The notes: generated by a model not told the origin, from the letters alone. 64,000 nucleotides of DNA from Pseudomonas mosselii (GCF_019823065.1 NZ_CP081966.1:434001-498000), one strand, 5' to 3'. Numbered from the stretch's first letter, positions 41,779 through 50,775 are shown. A program made the numbers and translations.

Positions 41779-43077
41779 CTAGCCTCGGCACCATTGCGCT
41801 GGGTCGGTTGGCCGGCCCTGCTGGCGAATCGCGAAGTACAAGCCCGCGTTGTCCTGGCCACCGCTGTCGCCTACGGTGGAGATGGCATCGCCGGCCTTGA
41901 CGATGTCGCCAGCGCTCTTGAGCAGGCTCTGGTTGTGGCCGTACAGGCTCAGGTAGCCATTGCCATGGTCGAGAATGACCAGAAGTCCAGCGCCGCGCAA
42001 CCAGTCGGCGAACACCACGCGCCCGCCGTGCACGGCGCGCACCTGGGTGCCGGCGCTGGCGCCGATCATCACCCCGTCCCACTTGGCCCGGGCATCGCCG
42101 CCGCGGGTATCGCCGAAGCGTGCCAGCAATCGACCATTGACTGGCCATGGAAGTTTTCCCCGGGCCGCAGAAAAAGCACCGCCGTAGCTGGCGCCATCGC
42201 TGGAAACCACTGGGCCGAGGGTGGTACGGGCCTTCTTCGGCGCTTCCTCGGGTTCCTGGGCGCTGGCCGCCGCGGCCAAGGCCTGCTGCTTGCGGCGTTT
42301 TTCTTCTTCCTGCTTGGCCAGCAGGGCGCGCTGGCGGGCTTCCTCGGCCTCGCGGGCCTGACGGGCGAGGGTTTCCTCGATGGTCTTGAGCACCTTGCCC
42401 AGGTCGGCCTGGTCCTGCTCGCGGCTCTGCAGCTTCTGGTCGCGTTCTTTCATGTCGCTGTTGAGCTTGGCCAGCACCTGCTGGCGCTTGTCGCGTTCGG
42501 CCACCAGCGCTTGACGGCGGCCGTCGAGGTCGGCGCGTTGGGTCAACAGCTGTTCCTGCTGGCGGACGATGTCTTGCTCGACATTGGCCAACTGGCGCAG
42601 GGTCTCGTTGAAGGCGCGCAACTGCTCCATGCGTGCCTTGCTGAGGTAATCGTAATAAGTGAGGGTGCGGGCGAACTTCTCGGGGTTCTGCTGGTTCAGC
42701 AGCAGCTTGAGGTATTCCTCGCGGCCATTGTTCTGATAAGCGGAACGGGCCTGGATGGCAATCAGGCGTTGCTGTTCAACGCGGGCGCTCTGGAGTTTTT
42801 TTTTCTCGTGATCAAGGCGCTCCAGCTCGCCCTCTGTCTTTTTTAGTTCTTGCTGCAGTGCCTCCACCTGTTTCTCGAGGTTGCCGATGTCGGTCTCGGT
42901 GGACTTGAGGTCTTTCTGCACGCCGGCTTTCTCCTCCTGGAGCTTGCCCAGCATCTTCTTCAGCTCGGCGATGTCCTGGCGGGTGGCGTCCAGCTGCTGC
43001 TGGGTCTGCGCGCGCTCGTCGGCGAAGGCCGGGGTGAGCAGGCATGACAGGGCGAGTAAAAAGAGGGCGCGGAGCAT
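41779..43077 (-). CDS. envC: Murein hydrolase activator EnvC
   Basis: Periplasmic activator of amidases at the division site, 432 residues. A signal peptide (MLRALFLLALSCLLTPAFA) leads into a long coiled coil (about 25-270, with QQQLDATRQDIAELKKMLGK) and a C-terminal LytM/M23 domain (about 305-432). The LytM part carries GRLLARFGD, WDGVMIGASAG, ILDHGNGYLSLYGHN, and NAGLYFAIRQQG. The usual catalytic zinc ligands appear degenerate, as expected for an activator rather than an enzyme. It follows gpmI after a terminator and precedes ctpA by 87 bases. Confidence 0.95.
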   Translation of the reverse strand: MLRALFLLALSCLLTPAFADERAQTQQQLDATRQDIAELKKMLGKLQEEKAGVQKDLKSTETDIGNLEKQVEALQQELKKTEGELERLDHEKKKLQSARVEQQRLIAIQARSAYQNNGREEYLKLLLNQQNPEKFARTLTYYDYLSKARMEQLRAFNETLRQLANVEQDIVRQQEQLLTQRADLDGRRQALVAERDKRQQVLAKLNSDMKERDQKLQSREQDQADLGKVLKTIEETLARQAREAEEARQRALLAKQEEEKRRKQQALAAAASAQEPEEAPKKARTTLGPVVSSDGASYGGAFSAARGKLPWPVNGRLLARFGDTRGGDARAKWDGVMIGASAGTQVRAVHGGRVVFADWLRGAGLLVILDHGNGYLSLYGHNQSLLKSAGDIVKAGDAISTVGDSGGQDNAGLYFAIRQQGRPTDPAQWCRG

Positions 43078-43131
43078 GGGGTTTGGCGTACCGGGGATGG
43101 AGACTGGCCTAGTATGCCCTTGCGGGCCTGC

Positions 43132-43166
43132 AAAAAAAACGCCCCGCGGCTTGGGCGGCGGGGCGT
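43132..43166 (-). terminator. Rho-independent terminator of gpmI
   Basis: On the minus strand ACGCCCCGC, a 10-base loop, GCGGGGCGT, then eight T residues. Strong terminator between gpmI and envC, implying that envC has its own promoter or depends on readthrough. Confidence 0.9.
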
Positions 43167-43188
43167 TGGTCTGGAATTAGGGTATTTC

Positions 43189-43207
43189 GGGGCCACAAAG
43201 CGGCCCC
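43189..43207. repeat. 19-bp half-REP hairpin after gpmI
   Basis: GGGGCC-ACAAAGC-GGCCCC, a member of the GGGGCCGC...GCGGCCCC hairpin group, placed 10 bases past the gpmI stop. Confidence 0.6.
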
Positions 43208-43217
43208 AGTAGAACCC

Positions 43218-44753
43218 TCAAGCATCGATCAGGATCGAGGTTCCGGTCATTTCCGCCGGCTTTTCCAGCCCCAGCAGCTTGAGCATGGTCGGCGCCACAT
43301 CGGCCAGCACGCCGCCTTCGCGGACCTTGACCTGACGCTTGCCGACATAGATGAACGGCACCGGCTCGGTGGTGTGGGCGGTGTGCGCCTGGCCGGTGCA
43401 TTCGTCTTCCATCTGCTCGACGTTGCCGTGGTCGGCGGTGATCAGCGCTTCGCCGCCGACCTTGTCCAGCGCCTCGACGATGCGACCGACGCAACCGTCC
43501 AGCGCTTCCACGGCCTTGACCGCCGCGTCGAATACGCCCGTGTGGCCGACCATGTCGCCGTTGGCGTAGTTGACCACGATCACGTCGTAACGCTGCTGCT
43601 CAATGGCCTCGACAATACGGTCGGTGACCTCGGGGGCGCTCATTTCTGGCTGCAGGTCATAGGTGGCGACCTTTGGCGATGGGATCAGGATGCGTTCTTC
43701 GCCTTCGAACGGCTCTTCGCGCCCGCCCGAGAAGAAGAAGGTGACATGGGCGTACTTCTCGGTCTCGGCAATGCGCAGTTGGGTCTTGCCGTTCTTGGCA
43801 AGGTATTCGCCGAGTACGTTGTTCAGGCTGGCCGGGGCAAACGCCGCTGGGGCCGGAATCTTCGCCGAGTACTGGGTCAGGCCGATGTAGGCCGCCAGTT
43901 TCGGCAGGCGGGCGCGAGGGAATTCGTTGAAATCGGCCTCGACGAACACACGCGACAGCTCGCGGGCACGGTCGGCGCGGAAGTTCATGAAGATCACCGC
44001 GTCGCCGTCCTCGACCTTCACGGCTTCGCCGACACGGGTGGCCTTGACGAACTCGTCGCTCTCGTCGCGGGCATAGGCGGCTTCGAGGCCGGCCAGGGCG
44101 GTGTCGGCGGTGTAGTCGGCGACGCTGTCGACGATCAGGTTGTAGGCGGCGCTCACGCGGTCCCAGCGGTTGTCGCGGTCCATGGCGTAGTAGCGGCCGA
44201 TCAGGCTGGCGATGCGGCCCTTGCCCAGCTTGGCGAAGGTGGCGTCGAGCAGTTCGATGGACGACTGGGCGCTGCGCGGTGGGGTGTCGCGGCCATCGAG
44301 GAAGGCGTGCAGGTAGATCTTCTCGGCGCCACGCTGCGCGGCCAGCTCGGCCATGGCGACCAAGTGGTCTTGGTGGCTGTGCACGCCGCCGTCGGAGAGC
44401 AGGCCGAGGATATGCACGGCCTTGCCAGCACCGACGGCCTTGTCCACCGCGCCGCCGAGCACGGGATTCTCGAAGAACTCGCCGTCACGGATGGCCTTGG
44501 TCACCCGAGTGAAGTCCTGGTACACCACACGGCCGGCGCCAAGGTTCATGTGTCCGACTTCGGAGTTGCCCATCTGCCCGTCGGGCAGTCCCACGTCCAT
44601 GCCGGAACCGGAGATCAGGCCATGCGGCTGGGTGGCGCGCAGGCGGTCGTAGACCGGCGTGTTGGCAGCGAAGATGGCGTTGTATTCGGGGCTTTCGCTG
44701 TGACCGAAGCCATCCAGGATGATCAGGACCAGGGGTTTAGGCGTACTCGTCAT
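43218..44753 (-). CDS. gpmI: 2,3-bisphosphoglycerate-independent phosphoglycerate mutase
   Basis: Glycolytic/gluconeogenic enzyme interconverting 3- and 2-phosphoglycerate with two Mn2+ ions, 511 residues as usual. The alkaline-phosphatase-like fold shows [20 protein letters not shown], the phosphoserine region [17 protein letters not shown] (about S64), [11 protein letters not shown], and [14 protein letters not shown] further metal site is [14 protein letters not shown] immediately before ATG 44753 is in frame, but ATG is preferred. The gene is divergent from the rhodanese-grx-secB operon. Confidence 0.97.
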   Translation of the reverse strand: MTSTPKPLVLIILDGFGHSESPEYNAIFAANTPVYDRLRATQPHGLISGSGMDVGLPDGQMGNSEVGHMNLGAGRVVYQDFTRVTKAIRDGEFFENPVLGGAVDKAVGAGKAVHILGLLSDGGVHSHQDHLVAMAELAAQRGAEKIYLHAFLDGRDTPPRSAQSSIELLDATFAKLGKGRIASLIGRYYAMDRDNRWDRVSAAYNLIVDSVADYTADTALAGLEAAYARDESDEFVKATRVGEAVKVEDGDAVIFMNFRADRARELSRVFVEADFNEFPRARLPKLAAYIGLTQYSAKIPAPAAFAPASLNNVLGEYLAKNGKTQLRIAETEKYAHVTFFFSGGREEPFEGEERILIPSPKVATYDLQPEMSAPEVTDRIVEAIEQQRYDVIVVNYANGDMVGHTGVFDAAVKAVEALDGCVGRIVEALDKVGGEALITADHGNVEQMEDECTGQAHTAHTTEPVPFIYVGKRQVKVREGGVLADVAPTMLKLLGLEKPAEMTGTSILIDA

Positions 44754-44898
44754 CAATCAAACTCACGGTTGTTCAAAGATGATAAAGACACGCATTTTAG
44801 GGCAAATCCGCCAGCGACGGCGAATATTCCTCCCCTTGCCCGACAGGCGCGGTCAGGCATGCAACATGAAGACGCGTTTGCCGCCAGCCCAGTGGGCT

Positions 44899-44926
44899 TT
44901 GGTGGTCATGGGGCGCTGTGTATACT
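44899..44926 (+). promoter_or_regulatory. Sigma-70-type promoter of the rhodanese-grxC-secB operon
   Basis: TTGGTG, a 16-base spacer, TATACT, about 34 bases before the rhodanese start codon. Good match to the housekeeping consensus. Confidence 0.65.
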
Positions 44927-44959
44927 GGCCGCCATTTTCAATCGCCTGGAACACCCCTG

Positions 44960-45373
44960 ATGGTTGCTCACCTGATTCAATTCGCGACAGATCACTACAT
45001 CCTGGTGGCCATTTTCGTCGTCCTGCTGGTCCTGCTGCTGATCAACGAAGTCCGCCGTGGCGGCCAGAGCCTGAGCAACGGCCAGCTGACCGCGCTGGTC
45101 AACGCCGACAAGGCCGTGGTGATCGATATCCGTACCGCCAAGGAATACTCGGCCGGGCATATCGTCGGTGCGCTGAACATTCCCCAGGACAAAGTGGCCG
45201 GCCGCATGAGCGAGCTGGAAAAACACAAAGAAAAGACCCTGATCGTCGTCGACGCGATGGGCCAGCAGTCCGGCACCCTGTGCCGCGAACTGCTCAAGGC
45301 TGGTTACACCGCCGCCAAGCTCAGCGGTGGCGTTTCCAGCTGGAAAGCCGATAACCTGCCCCTGGTGAAGTGA
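44960..45373 (+). CDS. Membrane-anchored rhodanese-like protein
   Basis: A 137-residue protein. One N-terminal transmembrane helix (about 11-27; YILVAIFVVLLVLLLI) is followed by a rhodanese domain (about 38-137; DIRTAKEYSAGHIVGALNIP). The usual catalytic-loop cysteine position reads VVDAMGQQSGTLC, so the canonical active-site cysteine seems replaced and sulfurtransferase activity is doubtful. This matches the conserved YibN-type protein that precedes grxC and secB in gammaproteobacteria. ATG 44960 is preferred over an upstream in-frame ATG because the latter overlaps the promoter. The stop is one base from grxC. Confidence 0.9.
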   Translation: MVAHLIQFATDHYILVAIFVVLLVLLLINEVRRGGQSLSNGQLTALVNADKAVVIDIRTAKEYSAGHIVGALNIPQDKVAGRMSELEKHKEKTLIVVDAMGQQSGTLCRELLKAGYTAAKLSGGVSSWKADNLPLVK

Positions 45374-45374
45374 T

Positions 45375-45629
45375 ATGAAGCCCGTCATCGTCTATTCCAG
45401 CGACTACTGCCCCTACTGCATGCGCGCCAAGTACCTGCTCGAGAGCAAGGGCGTGGCGTTCGAGGAGATCAAGGTCGACGGCAAACCCCAGGTTCGCGCC
45501 GAAATGAGCCAGAAGGCCGGCCGCACCTCGGTGCCGCAGATCTGGATCGGCAGCACGCACGTCGGTGGATGCGATGACCTCTATGCCCTGGAGCGCGCGG
45601 GCAAGCTCGACGCGCTGCTGGCGGCCTGA
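45375..45629 (+). CDS. grxC: Glutaredoxin 3
   Basis: Cytoplasmic glutathione-dependent disulfide reductase of 84 residues. The active site CPYC is at about residues 12-15 (SSDYCPYCMRAKYLL), the cis-proline glutathione site is RTSVPQIWIG, and the C-terminal GGCDDLYAL segment is typical. It begins one base after the rhodanese stop and is followed by secB, the conserved operon order in this group. Confidence 0.96.
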   Translation: MKPVIVYSSDYCPYCMRAKYLLESKGVAFEEIKVDGKPQVRAEMSQKAGRTSVPQIWIGSTHVGGCDDLYALERAGKLDALLAA

Positions 45630-45668
45630 TTCGCACTGCATTCAAGAACATTAGGAAAAGGATCTGCC

Positions 45669-46151
45669 ATGACCGAGCAACAGACCAACGGCGCCACTGA
45701 CGCCAACGCCCCACAATTCTCCCTGCAGCGCATCTACGTGCGCGATCTGTCGTTCGAGGCGCCGAAAAGCCCGCAGATCTTCCGCCAGCAGTGGGAACCG
45801 AGCGTCTCGCTGGACCTGAACACCCGCCAGAAGGCCCTGGAAGGCGACTTCCACGAAGTCGTGCTGACCCTGTCGGTGACCGTCAAGAACGGCGACGAAG
45901 TGGCCTTCATCGCCGAAGTGCAGCAGGCCGGCATCTTCCTGATTGCCAACCTCGACGCCGCTTCGATGAGCCACACCCTTGGCGCGTTCTGCCCGAACAT
46001 CCTGTTCCCGTACGCCCGTGAGACCCTGGACAGCCTGGTGACCCGTGGCTCGTTCCCGGCGCTGATGCTGTCGCCGGTCAACTTCGACGCCCTGTACGCG
46101 CAAGAGATGCAGCGCATGCAGGAAGCCGGCGAAGTGCCGACCGTGCAGTAA
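45669..46151 (+). CDS. secB: Protein-export chaperone SecB
   Basis: Cytoplasmic tetrameric chaperone that keeps preproteins unfolded and hands them to SecA; 160 residues. [19 protein letters not shown] near the N-terminus and [20 protein letters not shown] are family hallmarks, as is [20 protein letters not shown]. It is the last gene of the rhodanese-grxC-secB operon and ends just before a strong terminator. Confidence 0.97.
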
Positions 46152-46164
46152 TCGCTGAAACAAG

Positions 46165-46191
46165 AAAGGGCGACTTCGGTCGCCCTTTTTT
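46165..46191 (+). terminator. Rho-independent terminator of secB
   Basis: AAAGGGCGAC, tetraloop TTCG, GTCGCCCTTT, then T residues. A stable UUCG-type hairpin 14 bases past the secB stop. Confidence 0.93.
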
Positions 46192-46220
46192 GTTCGTCGG
46201 TGTGCCCCGCGAAAGACCTT

Positions 46221-46676
46221 TCAGGCAAACCCCTGCTGCCGCCACGCCTCGTACACCGTCACCGCCACGGTATTGGACAGGTTCAGGCTCCGGCACCCCG
46301 GCCGCATCGGCAGGCGCAGGCGCTGCTCGGGGGCCAGGCTGTCCAGTACCTCGGCCGGCAGGCCACGGCTTTCAGGCCCGAACAGGAACGCATCGCCAGG
46401 TTGGTACTCGACCTCATGGAACGGGTGCGAACCCTTGGTGGTAAAGGCGAACAGCCGCGGCTGATTCAGGCTTTCCAGGCATTCGGCCAGGCTTTGGTGA
46501 CGCTTGAGCGTGGCATACTCGTGGTAGTCCAGCCCGGCCCTGCGCAGGCGCTTGTCATCCAGTTCGAAGCCGATCGGCTCGATCAGGTGTAGGTCGCAGC
46601 CGCTATTGGCGCACAGGCGGATGATGTTGCCGGTATTCGGCGGAATTTCTGGTTGAAAAAGGATGACGTGAAACAT
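46221..46676 (-). CDS. trmL: tRNA (cytidine/uridine-2'-O-)-methyltransferase TrmL
   Basis: SPOUT-class enzyme that 2'-O-methylates the wobble base 34 of two tRNA-Leu species, 151 residues. The three SPOUT motifs are visible: IPPNTGNIIRLCANSGC near the N-terminus, FLFGPESRGLP in the middle, and SLNLSNTVAVTVYEAWRQ at the end, forming the trefoil knot. ATG 46676 gives MFHVILFQPEIP, the standard start. This start codon shares bases with that of the divergent small protein gene at 46675. Confidence 0.95.
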   Translation of the reverse strand: MFHVILFQPEIPPNTGNIIRLCANSGCDLHLIEPIGFELDDKRLRRAGLDYHEYATLKRHQSLAECLESLNQPRLFAFTTKGSHPFHEVEYQPGDAFLFGPESRGLPAEVLDSLAPEQRLRLPMRPGCRSLNLSNTVAVTVYEAWRQQGFA

Positions 46677-47112
46677 GCACGGCTCCAAGCATGAGGATAA
46701 CGAGCATTCTACCCCCGAACCCGACCCGCGTTCGAAGGCCTTCCCGCGGGTGATCCTGTCGCTGGCGATTGTCGGGCTGATGGTGGGCATGATGATCGGA
46801 CGCCTGACCACCCCGGAGGAACGGGTGCTCGAGCAGGTGCAGGTGGTGCAGGATGGCCTGGACCTGTGGTTCAACGAAGAGCCCAGGCTGCATGGCGAGA
46901 ACGTCCAGGGCACCGTGGCCATCGTGTTCGAGGCTCAGGGCAAGACCCAGCGTGGTCAGCTGAGCCTGCAGGGCAAGCCGGTGGGCTGGCGCCTGCAGAA
47001 GAGCGAAGAGGGGCTGGTGCTGACTGTGGTGGCCGCCCGCCCCCTGCGCGGTGAGTGGGCCGCAATAGAGGAGGCGGGGCGCTGGCGGGTGCAGGTGAGG
47101 CTGCATGAATAA
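46675..47112 (+). CDS. Small single-pass membrane protein of unknown function
   Basis: A 145-residue protein. The N-terminal 23 residues are hydrophilic, followed by one transmembrane helix (about 24-44; FPRVILSLAIVGLMVGMMIG) and a C-terminal domain of about 100 residues, probably periplasmic and beta-rich (GTVAIVFEAQGKTQRGQLSL). I do not recognise a family. It is head-to-head with trmL: the two ATG codons overlap within the tetranucleotide CATG (46674-46677), so each gene's promoter and ribosome site must lie inside the other's coding region. AGGA about 11 bases upstream is a plausible ribosome site. Confidence 0.78.
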   Translation: MHGSKHEDNEHSTPEPDPRSKAFPRVILSLAIVGLMVGMMIGRLTTPEERVLEQVQVVQDGLDLWFNEEPRLHGENVQGTVAIVFEAQGKTQRGQLSLQGKPVGWRLQKSEEGLVLTVVAARPLRGEWAAIEEAGRWRVQVRLHE

Positions 47113-47295
47113 AAGAGGGGATTTCCCGGCCTGCCTGTACCGAGGTCCCCAAAACTGGAGGTAATTGGTACATAGCAGGGAGCGTGCCAGGTCTTGTGCG
47201 CCCAGAAATACGGTGTTCCGGCCATTTTTTGAGGGCTTGCGAGGGCGAATCTGCCTTTTGCTGGTGCGCGCAGCACAGCAACGGTGCAAATGGGG

Positions 47296-47344
47296 CCTGA
47301 TAATTTTGCCAGTTTCGGACACTGCCAGCCTCGGTTAGCTTTCG
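47296..47344 (+). promoter_or_regulatory. Conserved upstream block of RHS-core gene 2
   Basis: CCTGATAATTTTGCCAGTT (47296-47314) and CTCGGTTAGCTTTCG (47330-47344), 35 bases before the start codon. They match the boxes before RHS-core gene 1 at 18 of 19 and 12 of 15 positions; the spacing is 15 bases here against 4 there. The rest of 47113-47379 shows no gene. Confidence 0.6.
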
Positions 47345-47379
47345 GCTCATGATTCCCGGCTCGATAGGAGTGACTGTTC

Positions 47380-48180
47380 ATGAGCCAGTACTTGCCGATG
47401 ACAGATCACCAGCGATCACCTTTCAGAGGACGCAATTTCTCCAGGGCGTATACGCCATATGGTGCTACTGCGGCTGCAGGAGGCCCAATTCTCGGTTTCT
47501 GTGGGCAGCCCTGCGAGAGGCCCATTGGTATCTACCCTCTGGGCAACGGCTACCGTTGTTATTCCCCAACCGCGTTGCGCTTCCTGTCTCCGGATCGATT
47601 GAGTCCTTTTGATGAGGGAGGGATCAATGCCTATGGCTACTGCGCGGGTGATCCAGTCAACAAATGGGACCTCAGTGGCGGGGTATGGGAGCCGATATTT
47701 GGTGGCATCATGGGTATTATCGGCACGGTGGAGACAGCAAGTAGCCTGGCCACAAATATCAAACTCAGAAAGAATATAAAAACGCAGAAAGCTACTTCCA
47801 ATGACCCTGCCGTGCTGAATACTGTAGAGCCCACCAGAACACGTATTCTGGAAGAGAAGATAGCAACAGGCTTGGCACTGGGCGCCACGGCAAGTGCTGG
47901 GGCTACTTTGGCTGGTGTGGCAGTGGCCGCACCCGTTGGAGTTGTTCTTGCCGGAGGATCCTTTGGCGCGTGGGCCCTGGATAAGGTGGCAGCTCGTCGT
48001 GAAGAGAAGAGACGTGAAAACCCACTAGATTTTCTGGGGCGCTCGGCAGGGACTCGCGAGAACCAGATCATTGCCGCGTTCAAGGTGGTCAGAAAGGCGA
48101 TCAATGACGACATAGGGTCGATTGAATCTGCACCCAATGAGGTTTTGGCGGCTGCCAATGAGTTGAGAGAACTGGTCTGA
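47380..48180 (+). CDS. Orphan RHS-core protein with hydrophobic C-terminal tail (second of two)
   Basis: A 266-residue protein: a short leader, an RHS terminal core (about 24-100; YTPYGAT, LGNGYRCYSP, RFLSPDRLSPF, INAYGYCAGDPVNKWDLSG), then a tail unlike that of the first RHS-core protein. The tail has a glycine/alanine-rich hydrophobic stretch at about 161-200 ([20 protein letters not shown]) that could be two membrane helices, flanked by charged segments. AGGAG lies 9 bases before the ATG. No signal peptide and no neighbouring immunity gene were seen. Base composition is lower in GC than the flanking genes. The core-plus-variable-tail layout is that of polymorphic toxin tips; a pore-forming role for the tail is speculation. 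Confidence 0.82.
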   Translation: MSQYLPMTDHQRSPFRGRNFSRAYTPYGATAAAGGPILGFCGQPCERPIGIYPLGNGYRCYSPTALRFLSPDRLSPFDEGGINAYGYCAGDPVNKWDLSGGVWEPIFGGIMGIIGTVETASSLATNIKLRKNIKTQKATSNDPAVLNTVEPTRTRILEEKIATGLALGATASAGATLAGVAVAAPVGVVLAGGSFGAWALDKVAARREEKRRENPLDFLGRSAGTRENQIIAAFKVVRKAINDDIGSIESAPNEVLAAANELRELV

Positions 48181-48257
48181 CTTACCGTCTAAGTTGATGT
48201 TGTGCGGCGCACGTGAGGACCACAAATGGCCCTCACTGGCCTGTACTCTCTTGATGG

Positions 48258-49694
48258 TTAGTGATCTTCACCTTCATCGTCATCCGAACCATCTACTTTC
48301 ATCCCCAACTCCTTGATCTTTCGCGTCAAGGTATTGCGCCCCCACCCCAGCAACAGCGCTGCATCACGACGACGTCCGGCCGTATGCTTGAGCGCGGTCT
48401 CGATCATGATCCGCTCGAAGCTCGGCACGGCGCTGTCGAGCAAACTTGACTGGCCACGGGCCAGGGCCTGGTCGGCCCACTGGCGCAAGGCCTGTTCCCA
48501 GTTGGTCACGGGCGCTGCGTCCTGGGGCAGGTTGAGCAGCTCCGGCGGCAGGTCGCCGACCAGCACTTCGCGGCTGGAGGCCATCACCGTGATCCAACGA
48601 CAGGTGTTCTCCAACTGGCGCACGTTGCCCGGCCAGGGCAGGTTGCGGATGAATTCCTCGGTCTCCGGCTTGAGCAGCTTGGGTTCCACCGCCAGCTCCT
48701 GGGCGGCGCGACCTAGGAAATGGCGGGCCAGGGCCGGGATGTCCTCGCGCCGGTCCGCCAGGCGCGGTATATGGATGCGGATCACGTTGAGGCGGTGGAA
48801 CAGGTCTTCACGGAACTTGCCGGCCTGCACCAGCGACTCGAGGTTCTGGTGGGTGGCGGCAATGATGCGCACATCCACCTTTACCGGCACATGGCCGCCG
48901 ACCCGGTAGAACTCGCCATCGGCCAGCACCCGCAGCAGGCGGGTCTGGGTGTCGGCGGGCATGTCACCGATCTCGTCGAGGAACAGCGTGCCGCCGTCGG
49001 CCTGCTCGAAACGCCCACGACGCAGGTTGGCGGCGCCGGTAAAGGCGCCTTTCTCATGGCCGAACAGCTCGGACTCCATCAGGTCCTTGGGGATCGCCGC
49101 CATGTTCAGGGCGATGAACGGCGACGCCGCACGCGGGCTGTGACGGTGCAGGGCGTGGGCTACCAGCTCTTTACCTGTGCCGGACTCACCGTTGATCAGC
49201 ACGGTGATGTTGGAGTGGCTGAGGCGACCGATGGCGCGGAACACCTCCTGCATCGCCGGCGCCTCGCCGATGATCTCGGGCGTGCGGGTCAGTGCCTGGG
49301 GCACTTCCAGGGCCTGCTGTTCCTGTGCATGCTGGTTGGCGCGCTTGACCAGTGACACCGCCTCGTCGACATCGAACGGCTTGGGCAGGTATTCGAAGGC
49401 GCCGCCTTGGTAAGAGGCCACCGCGCTGTCCAGGTCGGAGTGGGCGGTCATGATGATCACCGGCAGCCCTGGGTGCTGTTCGCGGATCTGGGCGAGCAGG
49501 TCAAGGCCGCTGGCGCCGGGCATGCGGATGTCCGAGATGATCACATCCGGTTGCTGGCGGGCCAGGCGGCCCATGACGCCGTCGGCGCTGTCGAAGCTCT
49601 GGGTGGTCATGCCTTCCTGCTGCAGGGCCTTTTCCAGGACCCAGCGGATGGAACGATCATCATCGACGATCCAGACGGTTTCACTTCGGCTCAT
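48258..49694 (-). CDS. ntrC: Nitrogen regulation response regulator NtrC
   Basis: Sigma-54-dependent activator of nitrogen-starvation genes, 478 residues. The receiver domain has its phospho-acceptor at about D55 (VIISDIRMPGASG). The AAA+ domain shows Walker A GESGTGKE, the sigma-54 contact loop GAFTGA, and LFLDEIGDMP. The C-terminal Fis-type helix-turn-helix is RRRDAALLLGWGRNTLTRKI. It overlaps the 3' end of ntrB by 14 bases. Expected targets include the glnA promoter in this window. Confidence 0.97.
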   Translation of the reverse strand: MSRSETVWIVDDDRSIRWVLEKALQQEGMTTQSFDSADGVMGRLARQQPDVIISDIRMPGASGLDLLAQIREQHPGLPVIIMTAHSDLDSAVASYQGGAFEYLPKPFDVDEAVSLVKRANQHAQEQQALEVPQALTRTPEIIGEAPAMQEVFRAIGRLSHSNITVLINGESGTGKELVAHALHRHSPRAASPFIALNMAAIPKDLMESELFGHEKGAFTGAANLRRGRFEQADGGTLFLDEIGDMPADTQTRLLRVLADGEFYRVGGHVPVKVDVRIIAATHQNLESLVQAGKFREDLFHRLNVIRIHIPRLADRREDIPALARHFLGRAAQELAVEPKLLKPETEEFIRNLPWPGNVRQLENTCRWITVMASSREVLVGDLPPELLNLPQDAAPVTNWEQALRQWADQALARGQSSLLDSAVPSFERIMIETALKHTAGRRRDAALLLGWGRNTLTRKIKELGMKVDGSDDDEGEDH

Positions 49695-50775
49695 GGGCGG
49701 TGGCTCCTTGTTCCAGGGGCAGGTAGATCGAGAAGGTGGTGTGGCCGGGGTGGCTCTCGCATTCGATCAGGCCCTGGTGCTGGCTGATGATGTTCTGGGT
49801 GATGGCCAGGCCCAGCCCGGTACCGTCCGGGCGGCCGCTGACCATGGGATAGAAGAGGGTGTCCTGCAGTTCCGTGGGGATGCCGGGGCCGTTGTCGACG
49901 ATCTCGATCCGGGCGACCAGGCGGTGGCGCACATGGCCGATGGTGAACTGGCGCACGGCGCGGCTGCGCAAGGTGATGCGGCCCAGGCGCAGCTCGTTCT
50001 GCCCGCCGATGGCCTGCATGGCGTTGCGCACGATGTTGAGCACGGCCTGGATCATCTGCTCGCGGTCGATCAGTACGTCCGGCAGGCTAGGGTCGTAGTC
50101 GCGCACCAAGGTGATGCAGCCCTGGCTCTCGGCCTCGACCAGGCTGCACACGCGCTCGAGCACTTCGTGGATGTTGGTCATGGCCAGCGACGGCAGCTTG
50201 TTCGAGCCAAGCATGCGGTCGACCAGGTTACGCAGGCGGTCGGCTTCCTCGATGATCACGTTGGTGTAGTCGCGCAGGCTTTCTTCCGGCAGTTCACGGG
50301 CCAGCAACTGGGCCGCGCCACGGATGCCGCCGAGAGGGTTCTTGATCTCGTGGGCCAGGCCGCGCACCAGCATCTTGGTGGTCTCCTGCTTGCTCAGCTG
50401 GGCCTCTTCCTTGGTGATGCGCAACAGGCGATCGCGTGGGTGCACCTCCAGCAACAGCAGGGTCTGGCCCAGGTGCAGGATGGGCGTGACGGCATAGTCG
50501 ACGGTGATGGTCTGTCCGGTCAGCGAGGTCAGCTGCGCTTCACGCTTGGTGAACGGGTGCGCCTGCTCCACCGCCTGGCGCAACGAATTGAGCGCCTCGG
50601 TCGATTCGGTGAACAGCTCGCTAATGAACTGCCCGTGGCTGCGCTGGCCGCTGACGGCCAGAAGCATCTCCGCCGCCGGGTTCATGTACTCCAGGCGCAG
50701 TTCAGAATTGAGCAACAGCGTGGCCGTGGTCAGGTTGTCCAGAAGCAGACGGTGCTGTGCATCGCTGATGGTCAT
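49681..50775 (-). CDS. ntrB: Nitrogen regulation sensor kinase NtrB
   Basis: Cytoplasmic two-component histidine kinase that phosphorylates NtrC under nitrogen limitation and acts as phosphatase when bound by PII; 364 residues. It has a PAS domain (about 8-115), the phosphorylated histidine at about H142 in GLAHEIKNPLGG, and an ATPase domain with NIVRNAMQAI (N box), DNGPGIP and GTGLGLAI (G boxes). No transmembrane helix, as expected. Overlap with ntrC implies coupled translation. Confidence 0.97.
   Translation of the reverse strand: MTISDAQHRLLLDNLTTATLLLNSELRLEYMNPAAEMLLAVSGQRSHGQFISELFTESTEALNSLRQAVEQAHPFTKREAQLTSLTGQTITVDYAVTPILHLGQTLLLLEVHPRDRLLRITKEEAQLSKQETTKMLVRGLAHEIKNPLGGIRGAAQLLARELPEESLRDYTNVIIEEADRLRNLVDRMLGSNKLPSLAMTNIHEVLERVCSLVEAESQGCITLVRDYDPSLPDVLIDREQMIQAVLNIVRNAMQAIGGQNELRLGRITLRSRAVRQFTIGHVRHRLVARIEIVDNGPGIPTELQDTLFYPMVSGRPDGTGLGLAITQNIISQHQGLIECESHPGHTTFSIYLPLEQGATAHEPK

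Noticed and set aside
43374..44960. 528-codon plus-strand frame across gpmI
   Set aside because: Shadow of the well-conserved gpmI. The translated sequence is rich in V, H, G and A, with no family resemblance.
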